From contig NZ_RWIR01000011.1 in the NCBI RefSeq assembly GCF_009764265.1, positions 43,366 to 107,365 on the forward strand: a DNA stretch of 64,000 nt. Reading direction: 5' to 3'. The stretch comes from Pseudomonas sp. PB101. Lineage in GTDB: Bacteria; Pseudomonadota; Gammaproteobacteria; Pseudomonadales; Pseudomonadaceae. Position numbers and translations under genes: made by a program. The notes under the pieces were generated by a model. That model saw only the letters and a program-made list of their open reading frames with translations. It did no database searches and was not told the origin of the DNA. Below, piece by piece: positions 48,398 to 57,115 of this stretch. Numbering within the stretch: position 1 is the stretch's first letter; each line of letters begins with the position of its first letter.

Positions 48398-48489
48398 TCC
48401 ATTGCCCTCCTGTGTTCGAGACCGAAACACAAGGCTAGTGCGCCAGAATCAGGAACGTCGTCAAAGTCTGGTTCTGGATGTGACAGTAC

Positions 48490-48588
48490 GACCGCCATCG
48501 CCAGCAAGCCGGCTCCTACGGGTTCGGGTGTGCCAACATAATATCGGCACACCCACGATCTGTAGGAGCCGGCTTGCTGGCGATGGCG
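48490..48588. repeat. REP pair, right flank of REPtron
   Basis: The left half is inverted relative to the right half, with the same GTGTGCCAACATAATATCGGCA centre as at 47837. The 229-base gap 48398-48626 holds nothing else that I can support. Confidence 0.92.
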
Positions 48589-48626
48589 GCATGACGTTCA
48601 CCGCCGAATCGCTGACAAACCAGCAC

Positions 48627-50441
48627 CTACAAAACGCCGCCCGCCAACGTCGGCGAGTTCTCCAGCAATGTGCGTGTATACGCCGCCTGCGGTTGATCCA
48701 GCACCTGATCCACCCGCCCCTGCTCCACCACACGGCCGGATTTCAATACCAACACCCGGTCGGCGATGGCGCGGACCACGCCCAGGTCATGGGTGACGAA
48801 CAGCAGCGTCAGCCCTTCCCCTTGCAATTGCCGCAACAGCGCCAGGATCGACGCCTGTACCGAGACATCCAGGGCCGAGGTGATTTCATCGCAGATCAAC
48901 AGCCTTGGCTCGCAGACCAATGCCCGGGCAATCGCTACGCGCTGGCGCTCCCCACCAGACAGGCTGTGGGGATACAGATCCGCCACCGACGCCGGTAGCG
49001 AAACCCGCTTGAGCACCGCCTCCACTCGCTCCCGTGCGGCAGCGCCCTTGATCCCGAAGAAATGCTCCAGAGGCGCGCTCAGGGTCTGGAAAACACTTTG
49101 CCGGGGGTTCAACGCCCGGTAGGGATTCTGGAAGATGTACTGGATCTGATGCCGTTGCGCCCCGTCACGCTGTCGCGCGGACAGGCTCAACAACCCGCCC
49201 GCATAAAACAGTTCGCCCTCGGCGTTTTCCCCCAACCCGGCAACGGCGCGTGCCAGGCTGGTCTTGCCCGAACCGGATTCGCCCACCAGCGCGAGGCATT
49301 CCCCGGCAGGCACCTGCAGAGAAACATCGAACAGTACCTGGCGGTCGTAGGCCACGTTCAGGTCCTTGATCTGCAACAGTGGCGTGCGCTCCACCGAGTC
49401 GGTGACCGGTGCAACGCAAGCTTGGGCAACCCGTTGCAAGGGTTGCAGGTGCGGGGCCAGGCAGGCCACCCGCTGCTGTGACGACAGGGCCTGCAATTGC
49501 GGCTCGAGCACCGAGCACGCCGCGAGGCGACGGGGGCACCGAGGCGCGAAGGCACACCCTTGTGGTCGCTGCCCCGGTGCCGGCGCATGCCCCGCAATCG
49601 CCGGCAAATCCCGGCGTTGCGCGACATCGGGAATCGCCGCCAGCAAACCTCGGGTATAGGGATGAGCCGGCTGATGGAACAGCATTTCGCGCTGTGCAAC
49701 CTCGACGATACGCCCGGCATACATCACCATCACCCGGTCCACCAGGTCCTTGATCACCGCCAGGTCGTGGGACACATACACCGCAGCGATACCCTGGCTT
49801 TTGCACAACCGGCGCAAGGTGGCAAGGATGTGGGCCTGGGTGGTGACGTCCAGCGCTGTGGTCGGCTCATCAAGCACGATCAATGCCGGACGCAAGACAA
49901 AGGCCAGTGCCAACATCACCCGTTGCTGCTGTCCGCCGGACAGTTGATGGGGAAAGCGTCGCAGGAACTGCGCATCGTCGGGCAGACCGACATCACGCAA
50001 GGTCTCGACGATGCGCTGCTGTTGAGCGGCACGGTCCAGCTCAATCTGATGGGCACCCAGGGTTTCGCGCAGCAAACTGCCGATTCGCAGTGCCGGATTC
50101 AGGGCGGTCGCCGGGTCCTGGGCGACGTAGCCGATCAGGCTGCCGCGGGCCCGACGCAGGTCTTCGCCCTGCAGCGTCAGCAGCGATTGACCGGACACTT
50201 CGACTTCCCCGCCGACGATCCGCGCGCCCCTTCGGGCATGGGCCAGCAAGGCAGTGGCGAGGGTGGTCTTGCCGGAACCGGACTCGCCGACCAAGCCAAG
50301 AATTTCTCCGCGTTCAAGACTGAAGGTCACGCCGGACAGCACATCGATCTGCCCCGGTAACTCGACTCGCAGATCCCTTACCTGCAACACCTGCGCAGTC
50401 AGCGCAAGGGGGCGGGACTCGATCCCGGCAATGGCGTTCAT
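48627..50441 (-). CDS. Fused double-ATPase subunit of a peptide-type ABC importer (DppD-DppF)
   Basis: This 604-residue protein contains two complete ABC ATPase domains. The first has Walker A GESGSGKTT (residues 52-60), signature LSGGQQQRV and Walker B LIVLDEPTTALD; the second, from about residue 350, has GESGSGKTS, LSGGERQRV and LLICDEITSALD. Between them is the oligopeptide C-terminal motif CAFAPRCPRRLAAC. It powers the DppBC-type permease upstream, whose stop overlaps its ATG by 4 bases. Start at 50441. The frame upstream to 51041 is antisense-like noise over the permease gene. Confidence 0.94.
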   Translation of the reverse strand: MNAIAGIESRPLALTAQVLQVRDLRVELPGQIDVLSGVTFSLERGEILGLVGESGSGKTTLATALLAHARRGARIVGGEVEVSGQSLLTLQGEDLRRARGSLIGYVAQDPATALNPALRIGSLLRETLGAHQIELDRAAQQQRIVETLRDVGLPDDAQFLRRFPHQLSGGQQQRVMLALAFVLRPALIVLDEPTTALDVTTQAHILATLRRLCKSQGIAAVYVSHDLAVIKDLVDRVMVMYAGRIVEVAQREMLFHQPAHPYTRGLLAAIPDVAQRRDLPAIAGHAPAPGQRPQGCAFAPRCPRRLAACSVLEPQLQALSSQQRVACLAPHLQPLQRVAQACVAPVTDSVERTPLLQIKDLNVAYDRQVLFDVSLQVPAGECLALVGESGSGKTSLARAVAGLGENAEGELFYAGGLLSLSARQRDGAQRHQIQYIFQNPYRALNPRQSVFQTLSAPLEHFFGIKGAAARERVEAVLKRVSLPASVADLYPHSLSGGERQRVAIARALVCEPRLLICDEITSALDVSVQASILALLRQLQGEGLTLLFVTHDLGVVRAIADRVLVLKSGRVVEQGRVDQVLDQPQAAYTRTLLENSPTLAGGVL

Positions 50442-51283
50442 GGCTGTTTTTCTCCGATCCTGGAACTGCTGCGACCGACGCCCTCGGCCAGAATGTTGGT
50501 GCCATAGGCAAAGATGCCAATCAGGGTGGCCGGCGCCAACACCGCCCAAGGCTGAACCAGCAACCCTGCCTGGTTCTCGTTGATCATCAACCCCCAATCG
50601 GCGGTCGGCGGCGCCACGCCGTAACCGAGAAAACTCAGGCCCGAGAGCATGCCCACGCCCCAGGTCAGCATGTTGCCGAAGTGCACCAGCAACGGTGTGA
50701 GGATGTTCGGCAGGATTTCCTTGAACAGAATCCGCCGCCTTGAATAGCCCATCATCTGCGCGGCCTCGACGAACTCCTGCCCGGCCACCGCCACCGCGCT
50801 GCCACGGGCCAGACGAATCACTCCCGGAGTGAACGCGATGGACACGGTCAGCACGATCAGCCAGGGCGCGCGACCCAGCATGGAGACGATCAACAGCACC
50901 AGAATCAGGTCGGGAAACGCCAGCGATACGTCCGCCAGCCAAGTGATCAATTGATCCAGGCGCCGCCGGGAAAATCCCGCCAACAGGCCTAGCGTGCTGC
51001 CCGCCAACAGTGCGATCGAAGCCGCCGCCACTGACATCCACAGCACCGACACGCCGCCACTGAGCAAGCGCGACAACACGTCATGCCCGAGAAAGTCATA
51101 ACCCAGCAACGCCGCCCCCACGGGCGCGCCGTACACCGAACCAACCATTTCCGTCGGGCTGTGAGGTGCCAGCCACGGGCCAAGCAGCGCCAGCAGCACC
51201 ACCGCGAGGGTGATCAGCGCGCCCTTGCGGGTTTGCGGTTGCGCCAGCCATGGCTGCCAGCGCGAAAATCGGGAGTCAGTCAT
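50438..51283 (-). CDS. ABC permease, DppC type
   Basis: This 281-residue membrane protein has the DppC layout, with an N-terminal cytoplasmic tail, about six helices and the ATPase-contact EAA loop FVEAAQMMGYSRRRILFKEILPN. It pairs with the DppB-type permease encoded 10 bases upstream and is coupled to the ATPase gene downstream. Imported solutes are unknown; the sulfur context suggests a peptide-like or bulky organosulfur compound. Confidence 0.93.
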   Translation of the reverse strand: MTDSRFSRWQPWLAQPQTRKGALITLAVVLLALLGPWLAPHSPTEMVGSVYGAPVGAALLGYDFLGHDVLSRLLSGGVSVLWMSVAAASIALLAGSTLGLLAGFSRRRLDQLITWLADVSLAFPDLILVLLIVSMLGRAPWLIVLTVSIAFTPGVIRLARGSAVAVAGQEFVEAAQMMGYSRRRILFKEILPNILTPLLVHFGNMLTWGVGMLSGLSFLGYGVAPPTADWGLMINENQAGLLVQPWAVLAPATLIGIFAYGTNILAEGVGRSSSRIGEKQP

Positions 51284-51293
51284 GCATCACCTC

Positions 51294-52355
51294 TCAAGGC
51301 GCCTTGGGTTGGGAGCGTCGCCACCAGGGCTGGATGCCCCGACGGTTGCGCCGGATCAGGGTCACCCGGCGGGCGGTGCGCAGTTTCGGCGTCAGCAACA
51401 CGGTCAGCAGATCGGCCAACAGATTGATCAGCACCACGCCCAGCGTGATCGACAGCACGATGGCCTGGACCATCGGCAGATCACGCATCTGGATCGCCGA
51501 GTTCAGTGAGGTGCCGATGCCCGGGTAACTGAAGATCACCTCGGCGAGCAGTGCCCCACCGATCAGGGTGCGCAGGGTCAAGGCCACGCCCTGGATCGCG
51601 GGTATGAGCGCGTTGGGCAACGTGTGGCGCCAGACGATTCGCCACTCGGCAATACCGCGCAGCCTCGCGGCGATGACGTAATCGGATTCCAGCGCTTCGA
51701 TCATCGACGCTCGCACCATGCGCGTCAGGTACGGCAGGGCTGACAGACTCAGGGCCAGCACCGGCAGCACCAGAAACTGCAACTGGCGCAGCAGCGACTT
51801 GTCCGGATCGATAATCGACACTGCCGGCAACACGTCCATGTGGGGCATGGAAAACAACAGGACCAGGCCGATGGCCAGGAGAAAACCCGGCGTGGCCTTG
51901 AGGAAAATCAACAGCGACAGGCACCAGCGATCAAGGCGACTGTCACGGCGCAAGGCCAGCGACACACCGAGCAGCAACGCCGCAGGCACCACCACGGCAA
52001 TCACCCCGGCCAACAGCGCCAGCGTATAGCCAAAACGGCCGAACAGAATGCTGCCAACCGGTGCGTTGGAGTCGAGCGACACCCCCAACTCGCCACTCAG
52101 CGCGTGCCCGAGCCAGCGCAGGTATTGCTCCAGGATCGGCCGGTCCAGGCCCAACTGCCGTTGCAGGGTGAGGATGCTTTCCAGCGGTGCATCGGGCCCC
52201 AGGATCACCCTCGCCGGGTCTGAGGGCAGCGCCTGGGTCGCGATGAACACCACCAGGCTGATCACCCACGCCGTCAGCAGGCCATAGCCCAAACGCCCGA
52301 TGAACCACGACAGCCAGGCCGGTGTGCGTGGAGGTTTGCAGGACGGATCAGGCAT
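51294..52355 (-). CDS. ABC permease, DppB type
   Basis: This 353-residue membrane protein has the DppB-type layout and helices, and an EAA loop ESDYVIAARLRGIAEWRIVWRHTLPNALIP. Its ATG overlaps the binding-protein stop by 8 bases, so translation is coupled. The N-terminus is longer than usual, with a Pro-rich start (MPDPSCKPPRTPAW). It forms the channel with the DppC-type subunit. Confidence 0.93.
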   Translation of the reverse strand: MPDPSCKPPRTPAWLSWFIGRLGYGLLTAWVISLVVFIATQALPSDPARVILGPDAPLESILTLQRQLGLDRPILEQYLRWLGHALSGELGVSLDSNAPVGSILFGRFGYTLALLAGVIAVVVPAALLLGVSLALRRDSRLDRWCLSLLIFLKATPGFLLAIGLVLLFSMPHMDVLPAVSIIDPDKSLLRQLQFLVLPVLALSLSALPYLTRMVRASMIEALESDYVIAARLRGIAEWRIVWRHTLPNALIPAIQGVALTLRTLIGGALLAEVIFSYPGIGTSLNSAIQMRDLPMVQAIVLSITLGVVLINLLADLLTVLLTPKLRTARRVTLIRRNRRGIQPWWRRSQPKAP

Positions 52356-53919
52356 GGTTCACCCACATTTCATCGAAGCGCCAGGAGGCAAACGTCGTCT
52401 GTTCGGGTGCCAGTCCACCAACCCGCACGGAAGCAGCGTCCAGCACGTCGTTGAAGCCCCAGATCAGCAGCCCGCCACGGTCGTGCTGGATGCCTTGCGC
52501 TTCATGCACCAGTACCCGGCGCTGTTCCAGATCGGGCTGCGCCAGGGCCTGTCGGTACAACGCGCTGAAGCGCTCATCATGGAAATTGCTGCGGTTGTAG
52601 ATGGCCTGCGGGGCGTCGTTGTGCAGCGCCGAAGCCAGGAACCCCCGGGCCGGCGTGGAGCCTGGCGACATCAGCCAGTTTTCACGTTGCGGGCCGTTGA
52701 ACACCGAGCCATCGACCTGAGTGACCTTGATCTCGACCCCGGCCTTCTTCGCCTGTTGGGCAAACACCAGCGCCGCGTTGACGCCAGGCCCCGGTGTGGT
52801 GGTCAGCTCCACCCGCAGATCGTTCTGCCCGGCCTGGCGCAACAGCGACCGCGCCTGATCCAGGTCGAACGGACGCTGGGCAATGCCGTGGTTGTACGTC
52901 GGGTCATGGGGCGAATACAGGTCATTGGCGATCCGCCCGAAACCATTGAGCCCGCGCTCGACCAGCTCGCGACGGTCGGCCAGCAGACGAAATGCCTGGC
53001 GCACTCGCTGATCCTGAAACGGCGCCTTGGCCAGGTTCAGGTTGAATCCGGTAAACGAAGTGCTCGGCGATGCGTACAACTTGAGTCGTGCGTCAGCCTT
53101 GAGCAGCGCGCTGTGCTCGGCCTGCACGCCGCTGGCGACATCGATTTGCCCGGCGCGCAGGGCCGCAGCGCGGGATACCTGATCCTTGAACTCGATGATT
53201 TCCAGCTCATCGGCATAGGGTTGACCGGGTTTGTAGTAGTTATCGAAACGCTGGTAGAGCGAGCGCTGGCCGGGGATGAAACTTTTCAGTTTGTACGGCC
53301 CGGCACCGACCGGATTGCTGACCGGGTCGTAATCGGTCGGCACGATGCCGCCGAAACTGATCAGGGTCTCATCCAGCGGATAGAAACTTTGGCCCTCCTT
53401 GAAGCGAATCTCGATGGTGCGCTCGTCCAGTTTGCGCAAGGCGTTGCGGTCGATCGCCCCCACCAGGCCGGCAAATGGCGACGCCAGTTTCGGGTCCGTC
53501 AGGCGCAGGATCGAGAACAGCATGTCGTCGGCGCCGATGCTCTTGCCGTGGTGAAACTCCAGCCCCGGCTTGATGCGAATGGTCCAGGCGCTGGCATCGG
53601 CATTGGGCTCGGCAAACTCCGCCAGGGCCAGGCGCGTGCTGACGTCGGTGTTCCATTCCCAGAACTTGCTGTACAGCGCCCAGCCGCGAATGATCCCGCC
53701 GCCCACCGGTTTGTGCGCATCGAGATTGCCCGATTGATCGCCGTCGATAATGCCGACCCGCAAGCGCCCGCCGTGCACCGGGGTGCTGGACAAGGCCGCT
53801 GCGCCACTGACTGCTGTGCCACTGTCGCAACCGCTGAGCAGGCTGCCGCCCAGTATCAGGCCACCGCCGACCGCCAGGCCGTTGCCGAGAAACGTACGGC
53901 GGGAAAATCCCTCGTTCAT
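52348..53919 (-). CDS. Family 5 substrate-binding lipoprotein, Tat-type (2)
   Basis: This 523-residue protein starts MNEGFSRRTFLGNGL with a twin-arginine motif and lipobox (LLSGC), then the SBP_bac_5 fold. It is a close paralogue of the protein at 42386. It is the dedicated receptor of the DppBCDF-type importer encoded downstream. A frame extension into the monooxygenase gene upstream is rejected. Ten bases separate it from the monooxygenase stop. Confidence 0.93.
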   Translation of the reverse strand: MNEGFSRRTFLGNGLAVGGGLILGGSLLSGCDSGTAVSGAAALSSTPVHGGRLRVGIIDGDQSGNLDAHKPVGGGIIRGWALYSKFWEWNTDVSTRLALAEFAEPNADASAWTIRIKPGLEFHHGKSIGADDMLFSILRLTDPKLASPFAGLVGAIDRNALRKLDERTIEIRFKEGQSFYPLDETLISFGGIVPTDYDPVSNPVGAGPYKLKSFIPGQRSLYQRFDNYYKPGQPYADELEIIEFKDQVSRAAALRAGQIDVASGVQAEHSALLKADARLKLYASPSTSFTGFNLNLAKAPFQDQRVRQAFRLLADRRELVERGLNGFGRIANDLYSPHDPTYNHGIAQRPFDLDQARSLLRQAGQNDLRVELTTTPGPGVNAALVFAQQAKKAGVEIKVTQVDGSVFNGPQRENWLMSPGSTPARGFLASALHNDAPQAIYNRSNFHDERFSALYRQALAQPDLEQRRVLVHEAQGIQHDRGGLLIWGFNDVLDAASVRVGGLAPEQTTFASWRFDEMWVNHA

Positions 53920-53929
53920 GACTGAATCC

Positions 53930-55129
53930 TCAGGCCCGCTCGACCACGTTGCTGTATTGCGCCACCGGCGTGTCAGCCCGCAGGCGCGGCACGTCGAAAC
54001 CGTGATCGAGGTCCAGCAACGGGAACAGCAGGTCCGCGACCCGGTGCGCTTCATCGATCAGCGGAAAACCCGAGAGAATGAACGCTGACGTGCCTTGTGC
54101 TTCGTACTCACGAATCCGCTCGGCAACCTGCTCGGCGCTGCCCACCAGATAAGTGCCTGCGGCCGGGCCGAGGATGTTGAAGCCGAACAGGCTCGGGCCG
54201 AGCCAGACGTTGGGATAGATCTCGAGATCCCTCGCCTTGGGCAGGCGACCTGCACGGACGGCGTCGACGTTGCGCTGGATTTGCGGGTCGTCGCTGTGGA
54301 AGCTGTCCAGGGTTTGGCCGGGTGGCAGTTGCCGTTCGATGGCCGTGCGCGCGGTTTGCAGCGAGGTGCGCTGCAAGAGTTTTTCGGCGTGGGCCCAGGC
54401 TTCCTCTTCGGTCTCGCGGACGATGATTTGCAGACGCGTGCCGAAGGTCAGCTCACGGCCGATCTTTGCAGCCTCTGCCGCGACTTTGCGGAACTTCTCC
54501 CCGAGTTTCGGCGGGGTGTTGGCGAAACTCAGGTAAACATCGAGCAACTGCACCGAATGGGCAACGCCGGGCCCCGAGGTGCCGGCGCCCCACAATGGAA
54601 TGCCGGGTTTCTGTTTGGGCGGATGCCAACCGCCCAGTGGATGACTGGCAGCAGCCGGTGAGCGAGGCGCGAGCTTGACGTATCGACCGTCATACCCCGA
54701 CGTGTCGCCGGCGTAGAAGTCCTGGAAGGCGCGCCAGTATTCAAGACTGAAGTCATAACGCTCGTCGTGAGGGTAGTGCACGCCAAGGGTGGCCAGGCCG
54801 GCGTCGTTACCATTGACCACGTTGAACAACAGGCGACCGTTGGAGAATTGATCGAAAGTCAGCGCCCACTTGGCCAACACCGCTGGCGACAACTCGCCAG
54901 GGTGTTGCGCCACGAGAAAACGCAAACGCCGGGTGGCATCGATCAACGCGGCTGAAACAGCCAGGCTTTCGTTGGGGCTGGAGCCCAGCAACGAACCGTA
55001 ATACCCCAGGCGATCACTGGCCACGGCCAGTTGTTTCAGGTGCTCGAAATCAGTTTTCCAGCGCCCTTCGGGCTCCCACGGATAAGGCCCGTCAGGGGTC
55101 GTCAGGTACCAGAGAATTTTTACAGCCAT
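53930..55129 (-). CDS. LLM flavin-dependent monooxygenase, SsuD/DszA-like (3)
   Basis: This 399-residue luciferase-like enzyme has the SsuD-type N-terminus (MAVKILWYLTTPDGPYPW) and ends with EIYPNVWLGPSLFGFNILG... and GTSAFILSGFPLIDEAHRVADLLFPLLD. It should oxidise a carbon-sulfur compound with reduced FMN. Together with the DszB-like and DszC-like proteins encoded upstream it makes up a set analogous to DszABC, although sequence similarity is closer to SsuD than to DszA. A frame running on into the REP array (to 55582) is not real. The REP array lies directly upstream. Confidence 0.9.
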   Translation of the reverse strand: MAVKILWYLTTPDGPYPWEPEGRWKTDFEHLKQLAVASDRLGYYGSLLGSSPNESLAVSAALIDATRRLRFLVAQHPGELSPAVLAKWALTFDQFSNGRLLFNVVNGNDAGLATLGVHYPHDERYDFSLEYWRAFQDFYAGDTSGYDGRYVKLAPRSPAAASHPLGGWHPPKQKPGIPLWGAGTSGPGVAHSVQLLDVYLSFANTPPKLGEKFRKVAAEAAKIGRELTFGTRLQIIVRETEEEAWAHAEKLLQRTSLQTARTAIERQLPPGQTLDSFHSDDPQIQRNVDAVRAGRLPKARDLEIYPNVWLGPSLFGFNILGPAAGTYLVGSAEQVAERIREYEAQGTSAFILSGFPLIDEAHRVADLLFPLLDLDHGFDVPRLRADTPVAQYSNVVERA

Positions 55130-55171
55130 GGTGGTATTCCTTGAGTTGTGTATCGACCTTGCGACCGCCAT

Positions 55172-56335
55172 CGCCCCCTGTGGGGAGACGGCTTGCCGGC
55201 GATGAGTCCTGCGAGCCTTGCGCCAATCCCGCGGACGCCATCGCTGGCAAGCCAGCTCCCACAGTTCAGTGTTGCGAATACGCCCTTGTAGGAGCCGGCT
55301 TGCTGGCGATGGGGCCTTCGAGCCTTGCGCCAACCTCACGACCGCCATCGCTGGCAAGCCAGCTCCCACAGTTCTGTGTTGCGAATACGCCCTCGTAGGA
55401 GCCGGCTTGCTGGCGATGGGGCCTTCGAGCCTTGCGCCAATCCCGCGGACGCCATCGCTGGCAAGCCAGCTCCTACAGTTCAGTGTTGCGAATACGTCCT
55501 CGTAGGAGCCGGCTTGCTGGCGATGAGGCCTTCGGACCTTGCGCCACCCCACGACCGCCATCGCTGGCAAGCCAGCTCCCACAGTTCAGTGTTGCGAATA
55601 CGCCCTCGTAGGAGCCGGCTTGCTGGCGATGCGGCCTTCGAGCCTTGCGCCAATCCCGCGGACGCCATCGCTGGCAAGCCAGCTCCTACAGTTCAATGTT
55701 GCGAATACGTCCTCGTAGGAGCCGGCTTGCCGGCGATGAGGCCTTCGAGCCTTGCGCCAACCTCACGACCGCCATCGCTGGCAAGCCAGCTCCCACAGTT
55801 CAGTGTTGCGAATACGCCCTTGTAGGAGCCGGCTTGCTGGCGATGAGTCCTTCGAGCCTTGCGCCAATCCCGCGGACGCCATCGCTGGCAAGCCAGCTCC
55901 TACAGTTCAGTGTTGCGAATACGCCCTCGTAGGAGCCGGCTTGCCGGCGATGCGGCCTTCGAGCCTTGCGCCAATCCCGCGGACGCCATCGCTGGCAAGC
56001 CAGCGCCTACAGTTCAGTGTTGCGAATACGCCCTCGTAGGAGCCGGCTTGCTGGCGATGGGGCCTTCGAGCCTTGCGCAAATCCCGCGGACGCCATCGCT
56101 GGCAAGCCAGCTCCCACAGTTCAATGTTGCGAATACGCCCTCGTAGGAGCCGGCTTGCTGGCGATGAGTCCTTCGAGCCTTGCGCCAATCCCGCGGACGC
56201 CATCGCTGGCAAGCCAGCTCCTACAGTTCAGTGTTGCGAATACGCCCTCGTAGGAGCCGGCTTGCTGGCGATGAGGCTTTCGAGCCTTGCACCAATCCCG
56301 CGGACGCCATCGCTGGCAAGCCAGCTCCTACAGGA
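55172..56335. repeat. Tandem array of 11 REP units with a 107-base period
   Basis: Units start near 55179 (degenerate), 55287, 55394, 55501, 55607, 55714, 55821, 55928, 56035, 56142 and 56249. Each has a GTAGGAGCCGGCTTGC half, a centre TTCGAGCCTTGCGCCAATC, an inverted half GCCATCGCTGGCAAGCC and a spacer TTCAGTGTTGCGAATACGCC. Copies differ at only a few bases. The short frames that cross it are not genes. It sits inside a same-strand gene series, between the aldolase-like gene and the monooxygenase gene. Confidence 0.95.
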
Positions 56336-56353
56336 GGTGTGGTGGTCGGTGGA

Positions 56354-57100
56354 TCAGGTGCGCCGGTCGATGGCAGGTACCAGGCCCAGTTCGGTGGCTC
56401 TGTCGTACAGGCCGCTCATTTTCCATTGCTGGGTCAGAACGCCCGGGCCGTAAGGACGGGAACCGCCCAGGGCATCGGCGAGCAATTGCAGTTGCGCGCC
56501 CTCTTCCAGCAACAGGATGAATTCGGCAGTGGCGCGCAAGCCTTGCTTGCCCCACACGGTGGAACCGCCATTGGCTTCCAGGATCGCCAGGTTGAAGGGG
56601 TTTTCAGCGATCTTTTCCAGAATGAAATCGACTTCCGGCTGACGTCGGTCGATGTACACCGGCAGCTCCCGGGCCAGTTGATACCGCTGCACCGGCACGT
56701 AGTGGAACGGCAGCGTGCGATGGGTTTGCGCCCAGGCACCCAGGTACGGCGAATGCACGTGGGACACGGTGGTGATGTCCGGGTGCTGCTGGAACAGTTT
56801 GGTGTAGCGCCCCAAGCCACCCTTGCCTTTGCCGTAGATGACTGTGCCTGCAAAGTCGGTGACCGTGGCCTGCAGTGGTTTGCGGTAGTTCCACGGCCCG
56901 CCATAGTTGACCGACACCAGCAACTCCTGGCCCGGTACGCGCTCGATGAAACCGACGGTGCCATTAGCCGTGATGGTGTTGGTTTCACGGAACACGGTGA
57001 AGGCTTCTTCAGCCTCGATCAGCACCTTGTCGATAAAGTTCTTCAGTTCTTCACTGATCAGTTGTTCGTTGATTGGTTTTTCGTAGACGAGAGTGGTCAT
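56354..57100 (-). CDS. Class II aldolase/adducin-family protein
   Basis: This 248-residue protein has the aldolase-II fold with the metal motif HVHSPYLGAW (about residues 113-122) and a substrate-side GSTVWGKQGL. Members cleave or dehydrate phosphorylated or free sugars, or act on sulfur compounds such as methylthioribulose phosphate. Its role here is unknown. It starts 15 bases after the DszB-like stop, so it belongs to that operon. The usual third His of the metal site is not obvious. Confidence 0.82.
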   Translation of the reverse strand: MTTLVYEKPINEQLISEELKNFIDKVLIEAEEAFTVFRETNTITANGTVGFIERVPGQELLVSVNYGGPWNYRKPLQATVTDFAGTVIYGKGKGGLGRYTKLFQQHPDITTVSHVHSPYLGAWAQTHRTLPFHYVPVQRYQLARELPVYIDRRQPEVDFILEKIAENPFNLAILEANGGSTVWGKQGLRATAEFILLLEEGAQLQLLADALGGSRPYGPGVLTQQWKMSGLYDRATELGLVPAIDRRT

Positions 57101-57115
57101 GGCAGATCTCCGGAT

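Noticed and set aside
55172..56335. Possible CRISPR array because of the regular 107-base period
   Set aside because: The units are near-identical along their whole length, contain inverted halves and have no unique spacers or cas genes.
55141..56453. A ladder of overlapping 65-166-residue frames in the 55-56 kb region
   Set aside because: They all read through the REP units and repeat the same artificial peptides (such as ANPADAIAGKPAPT); no start signals and no family features.
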